DNA of 64,000 nucleotides from Physella acuta (lineage: Eukaryota > Mollusca > Gastropoda > Physidae). Positions 11,165 through 22,991 of this stretch are shown here, piece after piece (the first letter of the stretch is position 1; every line of letters starts with the position of its first letter). Under the pieces are notes generated by a model that saw only the letters and a list, made by a program, of their open reading frames with translations, was not told where the DNA came from and made no database searches. The stretch is taken from NCBI RefSeq assembly GCF_028476545.1, contig NW_026732690.1, positions 534,501-598,500 of the forward strand. Direction: 5' to 3'. The position numbers and the translations under genes were made by a program.

Positions 11165-12977
11165 TCTATATATATAAAGCAAAGTGGTCGGGTGCCCGAT
11201 AGGGCACTTCCCGGCGCCGCAGGCGCGTCAAATTTGGCACGAAGGTGCCTTATGGCGATAGAACACGAGGGCCGGTGACGTTTCGGCAAAAAGTCTACGG
11301 ACAGGGGGTCAAAACTGACCTCGACTGACCGGCGCCTTATATGGGCTATATTACGAAAAAAAATTTCCTCTGACGACCCCCCTTGAAATTTTGTGAGGTG
11401 GTAGGAGGATGCCTGGGGGTGTCACAAAAAACTCGCCATGTCTGGGAAAAATCGGGAAATGGGTCAAAACTGACCAGTCGTATTTCCCTATATAATCTTT
11501 GTATTTTATGGGGAAAACAGAGGGTCATTTCAACGCAGACTTTAGGGTACTTAAACTCAGTATATCTGGCTAATTGTTTGCATACTTTTAGGTCAATGGT
11601 TTGACCTTTAGGGAAAACTGTCAGTTTGACTCAAAGCCCTCGACGAGGGCTAAAAAGTGACCGCGAGTGAAATTCTCATTATATGAGCTATATTACGAAA
11701 AAAAATTTCCTCCGACGACCCCCCTTGAAATTTTGTGAGGTGGTAGGAGGATGCCTGGGGGTGTCACAAAAAACTCGCCATGTCTGGGAAAAATCGGGAA
11801 ATGGGTCAAAACTGACCAGTCGTATTTCCCTATATAATCTTTGTATTTTATGGGGAAAACAGAGGGTCATTTCAACGCAGACTTTTGGGTACTTAAGCTC
11901 AGTATATCTGGCTAATTTTTTGCATGTTCCTAGCACAATGGCTTGACCTTTAGGGAAATCTGTCGGTTTCACTCAAAGCCCTCGACGAGGGCTAAAAAGT
12001 GACCGCGAGTGAAATTCTCTTTATATGAGCTCTATTACGAAAAATTTTTTCCTCCTACGACCCCCCTTGATATTTTGTGAGGTGGTAGAAGAACACCTAG
12101 GGGTGTCATAAAAAACTCGGCATATCTGGGAAAACTTCGTAAAGGGGTCAAAACTGACCAGTTGTATTTCCCTATATAATCTTTGTATTTTATGGCAAAA
12201 CAGGGAAATTTTAACGCAATTTTTAGATGACTTAACGTCTGTACATCATGCTAAGTTTTTGCATACACTACTATAGATGACTAGGCCGTATGGAAAAACT
12301 GTTGGTCGGACTCAAAGCCCTCGACGAGAGCTAAAAGATGATCATGAGTGAAATTCTCCTTATATGAGATATATATATAAATAAATTGACGAACGATCCC
12401 CTTAATATTATGTGACGTCGTAGACCGACCCTGGAGGGTAACAAAAAAAACTTTATTCCCGTCGGAAACAGCCATTATAGTCGTTAAATATGTTCATATA
12501 ACGTTATTTCTTATATAAGCAAACTATATAAGTAAACAATGACATTCGTCATACGTTCAGGTTTCAAGGGAGGTAACGTTTTTAAAAATTATTATTTTTC
12601 AAATAATTGTATACTATTTTAAACAGAAACAGAACATGACGAAGTATAGCATTTGTTTAGTACAAAATTAAGTTGTTAATTTAGTAAAGTATCTTAATTA
12701 AATAATCAAATAAATTTCAAAAGGCAATGTAATATAAACTATTAGATATACTGTTCATGGAACCTGTGTAGTTCTAATTCCATTTTAGTTATACATTGCG
12801 TACTTTCCTATATTTTTCTACCAACGGAATTTAAATGACAAACAAAAACATATTTTCTAAAGTTAGCATTACTGTTTAAATTAAAGCACTCCCCACCCAA
12901 TCCATCGCTAAATAATTAAGTATTCAAATTCTCAAATGTTTTTTAAAAACCTAAGCGAAGCTAGGCAGTATGCCTAG
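11165..12977 (+). mobile_element. Non-autonomous Helitron (family A) with an internal satellite
   Basis: Begins with TC in an A|TC context (TCTATATATATAAAGC) and ends CTAG followed by T, as Helitrons do. A short hairpin, CCTAAGCGAAGCTAGG at 12950-12965, lies about 8 bases before the terminal CTAG. There are no terminal inverted repeats and no target duplication. No Rep/helicase coding region is present, so it is non-autonomous. Most of the first 1.2 kb is a tandem repeat (11341-12380). Confidence 0.72.
11341..12380 (+). repeat. Three tandem units of about 342 bp inside a Helitron
   Basis: The block from TTACGAAAAAAAATTTCCTC through GACGAGGGCTAAAAAGTGAC repeats at starts near 11351, 11693 and 12036. 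The first two units are nearly identical and the third is more diverged. A partial unit lies upstream. The similar open frames at 11383-11604 and 11683-11946 and their antisense versions are repeats of this unit, not genes. Confidence 0.85.
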
Positions 12978-13068
12978 TATATAATATAACGCTACCGGTA
13001 ATGTGTCAGTCCGTAAGTCAGTCAGCCATCGCTATAGATTTTGGAACATTTTTTGTTTTTGCTCAACG
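12978..13068 (+). mobile_element. 5' stub of a family B Helitron directly after Helitron A
   Basis: TATATAATATAACGCTACCG then TGTGTCAGTCCGT and CATCGCTATAGATTTTGG match the 5' ends of family B Helitrons at 18620 and 15166. The initial TC has become TA. The similarity breaks off after about 90 bp. Confidence 0.55.
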
Positions 13069-13075
13069 TCCCGGG

Positions 13076-13700
13076 AAGACCCTTTTACTTTCTCGTATAT
13101 AGATCTACGAAGTATAGAGAAAAATATATGGAAAAATATAATTAGCAATCTTGTCCGTATATCTGTGTGTGTGTCTGTCTGTGTGTGTGTAAACACGATA
13201 ACTTTAGTATCGTTACAGCTAGGTTGATGAAATTTTATACATAAGTATGTTATCGAAATCGTAGATCCGTATTAACTTTTGAGCGATTTCCGAAAACCCG
13301 AAGCAGTAATTTTTTTACTTTGAAGGTTTCAAAAGCCTATATCTTGAGTACTATTTCAGATAGATAAATGAAATTTCACATGTAAGTAAAAAATCTAATT
13401 CTCTACCTTCTGTCAAATTTTGAGTAATTTCCGTTGACCGAAAGTACTAATTTGCGCTATTTCTGATTTCTCAAAAAAACGCATGCGAATTTATAAAGTA
13501 CTAATAATATTCCGCACTATTATACACATCTTTATTCGGCATTCGCTTGGTGCGCAATTCTTTTTTTATGAGATTCTATAATATTTTAAAAGGTTTAAGT
13601 ATTTAAGATAGATTAAAAATCATAACAATATCCCGAGTTACCATCCCCTGTTGTTTTATATAGGAATATTCGAGACAGTTTAGGGGAGATCACTCCAGGT
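13076..13700 (+). repeat. Dispersed repeat C, copy 1
   Basis: Shares about 600 bp with 40285-40980: the start CTTTTACTTTCTCGTATA, a GTGTGTGTCTGTCTGTGTG run, GTAAACACGATAACTT, ACAGCTAGGTTGATGAAATT, and the end TTTAGGGGAGATCACTCC. No open frame was recognised. The class is unknown. Confidence 0.75.
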
Positions 13701-13774
13701 TAATTTTTTTAAAAACAGATATTAACATTACAAAAATATTCAATGTTTTAATTATATAGCAAATGCATATAATC

Positions 13775-13775
13775 T

Positions 13776-13804
<29 letters not shown>
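13775..13804. repeat. (TA)n microsatellite
   Basis: Short TA run ending in ACACA. It abuts the 3' end of the minus-strand Helitron. Confidence 0.85.
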
Positions 13805-13805
<1 letters not shown>

Positions 13806-13806
<1 letters not shown>

Positions 13807-15166
13807 TAGCTGCATCCCGTGCTCCGCCACGGTAAATCTTTTTAAAATGTACCAACTGGGGAACAGAACAAAACTAAGCACAACACAAACGAACAAAAAA
13901 AAACACAAAAGAAAAAACTAACACAACACTCATAACATAAACACAACTTAAATGCAATCTTAAAGGCATATTTCTCACAGTCTAGCCCGTAGCGCCAAAT
14001 CGCGCCATTCCCGAGCGCCGCCGGACGCGTCTGACACAGTGAATGACTATAAAACAGAGGCATAGCGACCCTTTCCGGCGCCCGGGGAAAAACTTTCAAT
14101 TTGACCCCCCCTCAAACTTACGATTTGCACCCCTCTCCTCAAAATTTCAATTTCCACCCCACCCCTTAAACTTTCGATTTGCAACCCCCCCCCCCTCGTT
14201 CAGACTTTCGATTTCCACAACTTTTGATTTGAAAATCCCCCCCCCCCCTCAAACTTTCTATTTGCACCCTCCCATCGCCCTCAAACTTCCGATTTCCACC
14301 ACCCCCCCCCCGCACATTTTTTTTCAACCCACTTTGGCGTCCCCTTAGGTCGGCAACCGGGGACATGGCCCCCCTCCCCCCCGCTCTCTACGCCTCTCCT
14401 ATAAAACCCCCAGCAGTATTTAAAATATCCGTGTTTTACCTACCATATTATATCACTTTATCAATTGACGCATTTTTTCCCCCAGTACTTTAAATTTTAA
14501 AAATTTACAATAGAGTTTCATAACTTCGCACCAAATGAACGTGATGACGCGTCTATAATAGTGCTCGATAGTTGATTAAAAATTATAAGTACTAAACATT
14601 ACATTCAGTGAATAAAATAAATAAAAAATAGCCTTTTATCAATCAATGTTAATTATAATATTCCAACAATAATGTACTCTTACACGTCTGCATAATTTGC
14701 ATTCACATTTTGCTAATTATATTATTCCAACAATTATTCATTCTTGCAGATTCTGCATTCACATTTTTTAGCGCGAGTTCAATTTATTTTTAAATTACCT
14801 CCCTTGGCAAATTACTAAACCGTTTAATTAGATTTTTCTACCGTACTGTTATTACGTTATTAAAATGCTTCCACTTTTTCAAGGCATAAAAAAGAAAATG
14901 ATATATCACATTGATCATTCTAATACGTTTTAGCAGTGTGCGTGTATTTAATATTTTCTTGACGTTATGCAAAAAAAAAAAAAAACTGTGGCAATTATAA
15001 AACAGCTCTATGCCGTTATATAAACAAACCCTACTCTATTACTTATTATAAGACACTGAGGTGCACTGAAAAGCACAGCATGGTGCGCTGTTTACTTTTA
15101 TAGTCCCAAAATCTATAGCGATGACGGACGGAAGGAAGGACAGACACAGCCCGCTTATATTATAGA
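13806..15166 (-). mobile_element. Non-autonomous Helitron, family B, interrupted by a MITE
   Basis: On the minus strand it starts TCTATAATATAAGCGGGC at 15166 with A before it. It ends with a hairpin CCGTGGCGGAGCACGG, then GATGCAG and terminal CTAG at 13806, followed by T. The first ~130 bp match the element at 18620-18735 and the 3' end matches 18592-18619. A hAT-type MITE lies inside at 14055-14398. No Rep/helicase frame is present. Confidence 0.72.
14055..14398 (+). mobile_element. hAT-type G/C-rich MITE (family CAGAGGCGTAGCGA)
   Basis: Starts CAGAGGCATAGCGACCC and ends CTCTACGCCTCTC, an imperfect terminal inverted repeat pair. It is flanked by a perfect 8 bp duplication CTATAAAA (14047-14054 and 14399-14406). 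The interior alternates C runs with CAAACTTTCGATTTGCA units. Confidence 0.85.
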
Positions 15167-15245
15167 TTATACTAGACTACCCGTCATCCCTTGGATAACT
15201 GTGGGTTTCGGGGGTCATCCATCAAAAAACATCACGTCTGTCACT

Positions 15246-15513
15246 CAGAGGCATAGCGACCCTTCCCAGCGCCCGGGGACAAACTTTTCGATTAGAACCC
15301 CCCCCCCCCGCAAGACCCCCCCCCCCCCCGCAAGATTTCGATTTGCAACCCCCCACCCTCAAACTTTTGATGTGCACCTCCCCCCACTCAAACTTTCGAT
15401 TTGCACCCCCCTCAACCTTTCAATTTATTTTTCCAAACCATTTTGGCGCCCCAACATATGTCCCCCCCGCCCCCCCCCTCCCGCCCCCACCCCCTCCTCG
15501 CTACGCTACTGCA
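15246..15513 (+). mobile_element. hAT-type C-rich MITE (family CAGAGGCGTAGCGA)
   Basis: Starts CAGAGGCATAGCGACCC and ends TCGCTACGCTACTGCA. Flanks CTGTCACT and GTGTCACT agree at 7 of 8 bases. The interior carries the family motif ACTTTCGATTTGCACCCC. Confidence 0.72.
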
Positions 15514-15699
15514 GTGTCACTTATCGTCACAAAAAACGGACCTCATACTCAAAAATATGTTTTTTATCTTTTAAAAACACCGAAAACACCGATTTCGGAC
15601 TATCATTTCATATACTGACGTCACAGGTGGGTGACCTACTCAACTCTACTTCACCTGCCCAGTGTCCCGCCAAGTCTCAGACAACATGTTTTTATCGTT

Positions 15700-15800
15700 T
15701 AAAAAACGATTCCAGCCGAGCATGTCTCTTACCACACTATCCTTTCATATGCTTAGGACAAAGAAACAGATGAACTCTACTTCACCTGCCCTGTATCCTT
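15700..15800 (+). mobile_element. SINE family 2 fragment
   Basis: Contains ACCACACTATCCTTTCATAT, GAAACAGATGAACTCTACTT and CACCTGCCCTG, the family body. No tRNA-like head remains. Confidence 0.55.
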
Positions 15801-17299
15801 CCAAGTTCAGATAGGCAATTTTATCATTCACATCTAAAAAAAAAAATTGAAAAAAAGTATCATTGACATATTGGTCTAGAACCTGTGCCACCGGCATGAG
15901 AGCCGGCTACACTACCAACTTAGCTATTTACTCGTGACGTCACAAGTGAATTTTTATGCTATACTTTGAGTCTCTTTACGCGCATAGATCTAGATCTAAG
16001 TCTAGTAGTAGTAACTTTCAAATTAAATTTTATCTTAAATTAGCCATACAAAGAATTGTATAAAATAATTAAGGCCTGACATAGATTCTAGATGTATTAA
16101 GGCCTGAAATAGATTCTTGATGTAGAATTTACATTAAGTCTAGATCTAGAATTTACATTGAGTCTAGTGACCTAGATTAGATCTAGGCTAGATTCATAAC
16201 TTTCCTTCGACAGTCGACAGCTGATCTTTAGATCTAGAGAAATTTATTGTAAAACTAAATGAAAAAAGACAGTTGAAAATTGATATAAGTGTTGGAACGT
16301 AATAAATACAGCAAACGGACGTATTGTTAAAGTTATGACCGACAGAAAATTAGATTTAGAACGCGTTAAACTTTGGAATGGGAACACAATTTTCTTCGAT
16401 AGACGCCGCCATTTTATTGTACTAAAGAGTCAACAAAACTCTGACGTCACTATTCCCACAAAGTTTAGTCAATGTTTTAACATTAAAAAAAATGGGTTAC
16501 TCTACGTATGAATAAATCAATAAATTAATTAACGTCTTTAAATAAATGTGTGATTAACAGTCTGTCTGCATTAAAAAAATTTTCTCTACCTACATACTAT
16601 TTTACAGCTCTCCAGATAAAGCAGAACATATCAGGATTCTCGATCAGCCAAACAAAAAAACAAATAAATATTCACACATGTAAACAAACTTGACTTTTAG
16701 TAGTATATAGATAGATAGATAGATTATAGATAATATTATAGATATATATATATATATATATATAGTTAATTTTAATTGGGTTTTTAACCTGATTTAAAAA
16801 AATAAAAAGTTTGGTTTTAAAACAAGAGTTTACGATTATTAAAGTTCTAGTGATGTAAGTTGGTTGTCATTTGATAGATAGCAGTTATATTTCATTGTTG
16901 TTTGGGCTAGTCCTCTTCGTCTTTGTAGACATATGTTACTTTGTTGTTTGAGTCTTGTTTGCAGTAAATTTCGTTGTATGCTGCATCGTTGTCTTGATGC
17001 CAGTTTTTGAGGTGCGTTTTGAGGGCCGGAAGTTTCTTTCTGTGGTGTCGAGATCTGGGTGGTGACTGCATACACGCTTGTTGTTGACTGTTGTGCTGCT
17101 TCGCCATGGTCAGATGTTGGCGTCTTCAGATGTGACCATGACTGGGCTTTGGGGACGGAGATGACTGGCTGTATTGCGATCCCTGTTGTAATAGGCGTTG
17201 TTGATTTTGCACCCCCCTCGTAGGTTTGGTTAACCTCTTGAAGTGATATGTACTTTTAATATAGGTGAGGCAGTTAAGTATCCCTTTCAAACCTAACGG
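15801..17299. other. Non-coding, with TCTAGA-rich and TA tracts
   Basis: TCTAGA-rich sequence at about 15980-16250, a GATA run at 16704-16730 and a TA run at 16741-16765. Minus-strand frames at 16839-17311 have no recognised domain and are broken by stops, so no gene is called. Confidence 0.4.
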
Positions 17300-17494
17300 T
17301 TTATAGGGCAAGTGAAGTAGAGTTCACTTGTTTCTGTGATCTTGGCATATGAAGAGAAAGTGTGGTCAGCACTATGCCTAGGGGACTTTACTTGAGTGAG
17401 GTACCCAGAGACGGTCTACTGACTTGAACCTGGAGTCGAACTCGAGACTTACGGGTTAGCAGTCCAGCTCTCTACCGCTAGGACACTCCGTTCC
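17300..17494 (-). mobile_element. SINE family 2, near-complete
   Basis: Read on the minus strand, a tRNA-like head begins near 17494 (GGAGTGTCCTAGCGGTAGAG ... GACTGCTAACCCGTAAG ... GAGTTCGACTCC). The family body with GCATAGTGCTGACCACACT and CTTCATATGCCAAGATCACA follows, ending near 17300 at TTCACTTGCCCTATAAACC. The A- and B-box-like blocks support a tRNA origin. Confidence 0.7.
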
Positions 17495-18099
17495 TGGTAT
17501 GGCAGTTGCAGAGCAATACAGGTTTGGACATTCCTCTTCGGCTAGATTAAGAGTTACTGTTGTTGACTTGGCTACAAAGAGTGGGGCCCAAGATTTCATT
17601 AAGCCACCCGAACCATAGTCCGGGTGGCTCCTCTCCAAGTCTCTCGACTTACAGAGAACAGGAATCGCGTTTGCATTGGGTTAGTGTTGTGTTTTCTTTC
17701 GTTTTTGTGTTTGCGTTTTTAGCGCAATTTCCATTCTGGAGAATTGCGTTTATTAACCCGTCATTTCTGGATGTATGAATGTATGGATGAATGAATGAAT
17801 GTGTGTTCGCAGCTTTAAATCGTATCTACTCCTCAACGAAGCAATATCGAGGACTAGTTCCAAAACAATTATGTTAAGCAAGTTACTAGGATGATAGTGG
17901 GTCAAAAAAATTCTGCAATTCCTTAATAGATTTCCCGGAAAAGCCAAAAAAACCTCGAAAAAATGCAGTTTTTGGCGCATATCTCGGCAACCAGACCACT
18001 TAGCGACTTGAAACATGTACCAATCGATTCCTGCCATAATTTAGAACAATATTGCCAAAGAAAGTTTTCAAAAATATCCTTTCGTTTGGTCACAAAATT
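17495..18099. other. Non-coding; part may belong to the foldback arms
   Basis: A block at 17719-17753 (TAGCGCAATTTCCATTCTGG, then AGAATTGCGTTTA) is present inverted at about 25893-25925, so the inverted symmetry of the foldback complex reaches this far. Nothing else was recognised. Confidence 0.45.
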
Positions 18100-18330
18100 T
18101 TTTTTGAACTAATTAAAATTTGGACCGAATTAGTAGGCATGTTTATCCAACCACACCACACGCGTCATCACGTTCAATAGCTGCGCCATCACGTTCAGTG
18201 GCTGTGTCATCACGTTCAGTAGCTAGGCGCGCAATGGTTTTTAGTCATGTAACTCTATTGTAAATAAAACATCTAAAATACTGAATTTTCTTTAAATAAA
18301 AAACGTTTTAATAACTAACCAATGGTTTTA
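18100..18330 (+). repeat. Foldback-family arm, copy 1
   Basis: Contains AATTTGGACCGAATTAGTAG, CCAACCACACCACACGCGTC, a triple GC(C/G)CATCACGTTCA(A/G)T motif, GCGCGCAATGGTTTTTAGTC and AAAAAACGTTTTAATAAC. The same sequence recurs at 18790-19140 and, inverted, at 25380-25610. Confidence 0.75.
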
Positions 18331-18359
18331 CTAACCCTGCTCTTGATTTACGCTATGAC

Positions 18360-18619
18360 AGAGCTATTTTTAGATAACATAAGGAAATTGCGCTAAAATT
18401 GTCACTAGACTTTTTAATTACCTTGTTTTGTGTTTGTGTTGCGTTTGCGTTGTGCTTGCGTTGTGTTTGTTTTGTGTTTGTGTTTTTTGTGTTGTGTTGG
18501 TGTTGTGTTTGTGTTGTGTTTTCTTTTTTTTTTTTTATTAGTTTTGTTCTGTTTATAAGTTGGTTGGTACGTACGTTTAAAAAAAGATTCACCGTGGCAA
18601 AGCACGATTATGCAGCTAG
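18360..18619 (+). mobile_element. 3' part of a family B Helitron
   Basis: Ends with CCGTGGCAAAGCACG (hairpin, 18592-18606) and TGCAGCTAG before T. Upstream lies a GTGTTGTGTTTGTGTTT-rich tract, whose complement is in the element at 13806-15166. Its own 5' end is not identified. Confidence 0.6.
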
Positions 18620-18740
18620 TCTATAATATAACGCTGCTGGTAGTGTGTCAGTCCGTCTAGATTTTGGGAACATTTTAGTAAAGTAAACATCGCACCATGC
18701 AGTGCCTTTACATTGCATCGAATTGTCTTATTGTTTTTAA
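18620..18740 (+). mobile_element. 5' end of another family B Helitron, abutting the previous 3' end
   Basis: TCTATAATATAACGCTGCTG starts immediately after the preceding CTAG. It continues GTGTCAGTCCGTCTAGATTT and AACATCGCACCATGCAGTGC, as in the element whose 5' end is at 15166. Confidence 0.6.
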
Positions 18741-18789
18741 GCGATAGAGTTTATATAAGGTCTTAAATTTATTTTATAGTTACCACAGT

Positions 18790-19390
18790 TTTTACAAAGC
18801 TTTTATTTAACTCACTTCCTCGTCAGTCTGTCGTCAGACTAGATCGAAACGAAGGTGTGAAAATTCGGACACTTCTACTTGACCGATACGATTCACAGTT
18901 GGCACGTGGGTCAAGACATGAAGACAATGCAATCTCAAACTAAATTTGACTTAATTTGATGCCTAATTAATTTTTTATGAATTAATTAAAATTTGGACCG
19001 AATTAGTAGGCATGTCTATCCAACCACACCACACGCGCCATCACGTTCAAAGACGCGCAATGGATTTTAGTCATGTAACACTATTGTAAATAAAACATGT
19101 AAAGTACTGAAAAAAAATTCATAAAGGAACGTTTTAATAACAAGCTTTTATGTACTAATGCACTAAAAAGTAGAAAATAAATTATACACTACTATTTAAA
19201 TTACTATAAAGAAAAGCGTGGGTCTCTTCTCAAATGTTAGTAAAGGTATCCAATAGGTACTAAAATACTAAAGTGACCACGCTTTTCTTTATAGTAATTT
19301 AAATAGTAGTGTGTAATTTATTTTCTACATTTTAGTGCATTAGTGCATAAAAAGCTTGTTATTAAAACGTTTTTTTATGATTTTTTTTTA
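18790..19390 (+). repeat. Foldback-family arm, copy 2, with internal palindrome
   Basis: The arm runs from CTTTTATTTAACTCACTTCC through CACGTGGGTCAAGACATGAA and GACCGAATTAGTAGGCATGT to AAAGAAAAGCGTGGGTC near 19233. After a short centre the last ~125 bp return inverted (19262-19380, CCACGCTTTTCTTTATAGT to AAAACGTTTTTTATG). Confidence 0.8.
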
Positions 19391-19479
19391 CATTTTCGAA
19401 TAACGTGAAGAAAATGTTAAGTATACGCACATTGCTAAAACATATTAAGCGGCTTGTAAAATATAATTTTCATTTAGAA

Positions 19480-19627
19480 TCCTAGAAAAAATTCATAAAA
19501 AACGTTTTAATAACAAGCTTTTATGTAATGATGCACTAAAAAGTAGAAAATAAATTATAGACTACTATTTAAATAACTATAAAGAAAAGCGTGGGTCATT
19601 TTAGTATCTATTGGATACCTTTACTAA
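19480..19627 (+). repeat. Foldback arm, left side of the LINE insertion
   Basis: AAAAAACGTTTTAATAACAA through AAAGAAAAGCGTGGGTCA, then the foldback centre (TAGTATCTATTGGATACC). The continuation resumes at about 25259 on the far side of the LINE. Confidence 0.75.
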
Positions 19628-20109
19628 TGTTAAGGAAGACAAATTCATTCAAATTCAAATTTTATTCAAACAACGGTTACAATTGTAGGCACAAAGGCCT
19701 TTTTGTCACATTGGCCGTTTAAACAAATAAAACAATTCAATAACACATAGCAGTAACATAGCACTAAAAATGTGGAATAAAGAAACAATGTTACATAGCT
19801 ATCATACATAATGAGATAAAAAAGAGAATATAATAGATGAAAGAGAAATGTTACAATGAGTCAGTTAGGTCATTAAATAATTTTAGTTTTAGTTTAGATT
19901 TGAATATATTTTCAGATCTAGATAGCTTTATTTTGTTAGGAAGATTGTTCCACAAATTAGAACCAGAGTAGGCGAAGCTATGTTTTTGGAAAAAGGTTGA
20001 ATAAGGGAATGGTAAATTAAGACGACGATTTAATTTTATGTTAAAAGAAAATAGATCTGATAAGTAAGAGGGGGCTGTTTCGTGGAATATTTTATATAAG
20101 AAAATTGAT

Positions 20110-22650
20110 TTAGTATATCATCTTTTTATTTAATGGAAGTATTTTAGTTGTAAGAAAAGAATCCAGACTACTAGACAAGCCAGTAACCAGTTTTATAGCC
20201 CTTTTTTGTAAAGAAAGAAGAGGACGCTGCTTAGTTATAAAGCTGCCGCTCCACACTACAGAAGCATAATCCAACCTGGATTGAATAAAAGCCTCATAAA
20301 AAACCAGCCTGCTCCTATAGTTGAGAAAGTTTTTAATCCTTGCTAATTGAAAGGTAGTCTTTAATAAGGACATTCTTAGAAAATGAATATGGTCAGACCA
20401 AGTGAGGTTGTGATCTATAAACAATCCTAGGCATTTGTAACTGTCTACCTGTTCAATGTTTGAATTGTCTATAGTAATGTTTAATGCGGTGGATGGAAGA
20501 CGAAGGCGTTTCTGATGAGTTGTAATAAACATTGACTTGGTTTTATCGGGGTGAAGTTTCATTTTGTTAAATTTTGTCCAAGTAGCAAGCTGATTGGCAC
20601 ACGTTTGAAGTTTGTAACTGAGTGACTCAGCACTGTCTGCAAAGACATGCAAAGAAGTATCATCAGCGAACATCTCGCACTGACCAGCGTCAATATGTAA
20701 TGGAAGATCATTAATGTATAAAGAAAAAAGTAAAGGACCTAAGATTGAGCCCTGTGGAACCCCTATATTAACATATTTCTGTGAAGAGATGGTATTAAGG
20801 TGAAACACGCGTTGAGATCGGTTAGATAAAAAGGAGTGAAGTAACCTAACTGTAAAGTCTTGGAATTTGTATGGAATTAGTTTTTTAAGAAGAATGCTGT
20901 GATCAAAGGCTTTTCTGAAATCGACGAACAGCGAGCCACAGAGTAGGTTTTTGTTAATATTTTTAAGCCAGTTTTCATTCATCTTAATCAAAGCAGTGTG
21001 ACAAGAATGAAACTTTCTAAACCCAGACTGATTACTATGGAAAAGCTTGAACTTTTCTAGGTAATTTGAAATGCATTTGTTTATATGTATTTCTAGTGGC
21101 TTGGAGAGGGAAGAAAGTATAGAAATTGGCCTGTAGTTATTAGCATCTTGGATGTTACCTTTTTTGTGTAGTGGTATAACCTTAGCATGCTTAAAATGTG
21201 TCGGGTAATAATGTTTGGCAATACAGAGGTTGTAGACATAGGTTAAAACTTCGGAAATTATTGGAGCTGAAATCTTCAATACATTATTAGAAATATCATC
21301 AAACGAAGTTGTTGAAGACGGTTTAAGAGATCTTAGGCTAACATATACTTCATGAACAGTGAGAAGCGGAATGATCAGCTCTGTCCTACCACGGTGAGCA
21401 GAATACAAAATTTTTTAAGCTCCTCACTGATTGTGTAATCGGCATCTGTGTTGAGCGCTACAGATGATATAAAATGATTATTAAAGTCATCAGCAGATAT
21501 CTGGCAATGTCCAGCTGTATTACATGTGCGTTTTTTTCTAATTATTTGATTTATAGCAGTCCAGATAGATTTGGAATTACGTTTGCCTGACAGCAGCTTA
21601 TTAAAATACTCCTTCTTTGACCTACGCACGAGAAGTTTGACATAATTTCGTTGCCTACAAAAGTCCTCAGAATTTCCATAACGTTTAAGCCAGTCTCTTT
21701 TATTAATTGCAGATTCGATATTGTTGTTAAACCAAGAGGGTTTGTATGTAGTCTTAACCCTTTTAGAGATTTTAGGAATATGTTTGTCATGTATAGTATA
21801 GAAAATACGCAGCCATTCAGAAATGGCTAGATCGGGACAATTATAATTGTATACATTGCAGAAGGGGGCAGCCAATAAATCCGAAAGAAAAAGATTTTCA
21901 TTAAATTTTCTAAAAGAGCGATAACTTATAGTTATGTGTTGCCGCGAAGGTACACAATCTTTTTGTCAAAAAAGTACAACAAACAGGGAAGTGGTCACTA
22001 ACACCACAAGAGGGGACACAGACCTCTATTAGGTTGCAGTCAGGTGAAGCGTATATGTGGTCAATTATTGTACTTGATTTATCATTTACCCTGGTAGCCG
22101 TGTGCACAAATTGTTTTAGATTCAGAGAATCAATACTATCTTGCCAATATCCTTGAGGTTTTAATAAATTTATATTAAAATCTCCCAATATGATATATTC
22201 ATTGTTAGTAGTTAAAACGGTATCCATCATGGAGCAAAAACGATCATACCAATCCATGTTTTCACAGGGATTTCTATAAAGGAAGCAAATTAAAATTGCC
22301 GAATGGTGTTTGGTTTTTTCGAGTTCAATCCAAATGCATTCTATATTGTCCGTTGACAGATCCTTCCTGTACTTGAAACGAATTGAGGAGTGGACATAAA
22401 CACAAAGACCAGTTTCTTTGTGTAAGGATGGGTCTCGGCGTATTAGGTTATAATCAGAGACGGATATCTCAACATCATTTATAAAAGATTGTAATCGAGT
22501 TTCAGAGCAACCAAAGATATGGAAAGGATTGTTGGAATTGTTTAAAATTTTTAGAACTTCATGGTGTTTATTAAATATGTGGAAAATATTTAAATGGCCC
22601 AATTTTAGCCCACTTTGTGAGGGCCAGGATGATGAAAATAGACAATGCAT
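20110..22650 (-). CDS. LINE ORF2: endonuclease plus reverse transcriptase
   Basis: The endonuclease (about 22620-21950) shows GHLNIFHIFNKHHE at the start, FGCSETRL, ILGDFNIN and SDHFPVC, the motifs of AP-like LINE endonucleases that nick the target. The reverse transcriptase (about 21400-20110) shows VIPLHKKG, NYRPISILS, NQSGFRK, GVPQGSILGPLLF, the catalytic FADDTSL, and SYKCLGL. A linker with HIPKISKR lies between. The frame breaks near 21930 and again near 21390-21400; otherwise it is open, so the enzyme is recently lost and not ancient. Family knowledge: it would prime cDNA synthesis at the nicked target. Confidence 0.85.
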
Positions 22651-22991
22651 AAAGATAATAAAATATCAATGAATAAGAGATGTTATAAAAAAAAATCAAT
22701 ATAATGAACTAATTAAACAGAATCAATATAATTGTCTTACAATCACACGCTTTGTCATCCAATAAAACAAACACTCGCTGCTCTTCACACTGCCTTATTA
22801 TCTTTCTCTCGTTCTCTCTCTTTTTCTCTCTCTCTCTCACACTCTCTCAAAATAAATACCTATATATAAAAATATATATAAATATATACATATATATATA
22901 AATATGGCTATATAAATGTACAATAGTATCAGTATGTATTATAATTAAAATAGTACAGTGAGCTAAACTAGTAAATAGTAAGTGAAAAAAG

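Noticed and set aside
11346-11972. Paired overlapping open frames on both strands
   Set aside because: They recur with the ~342 bp Helitron satellite unit and show no domain.
14043-15773. Proline-rich open frames
   Set aside because: They translate the C-runs of hAT-type MITEs.
16839-17311. Minus-strand Gln/Ser-rich frames
   Set aside because: Short, overlapping in different frames, and partly inside SINE family 2.
18353-18626. Cys/Val-rich and Thr/Gln-rich frames
   Set aside because: They lie in the GTGTTT-rich part of a Helitron 3' end and have no domain.
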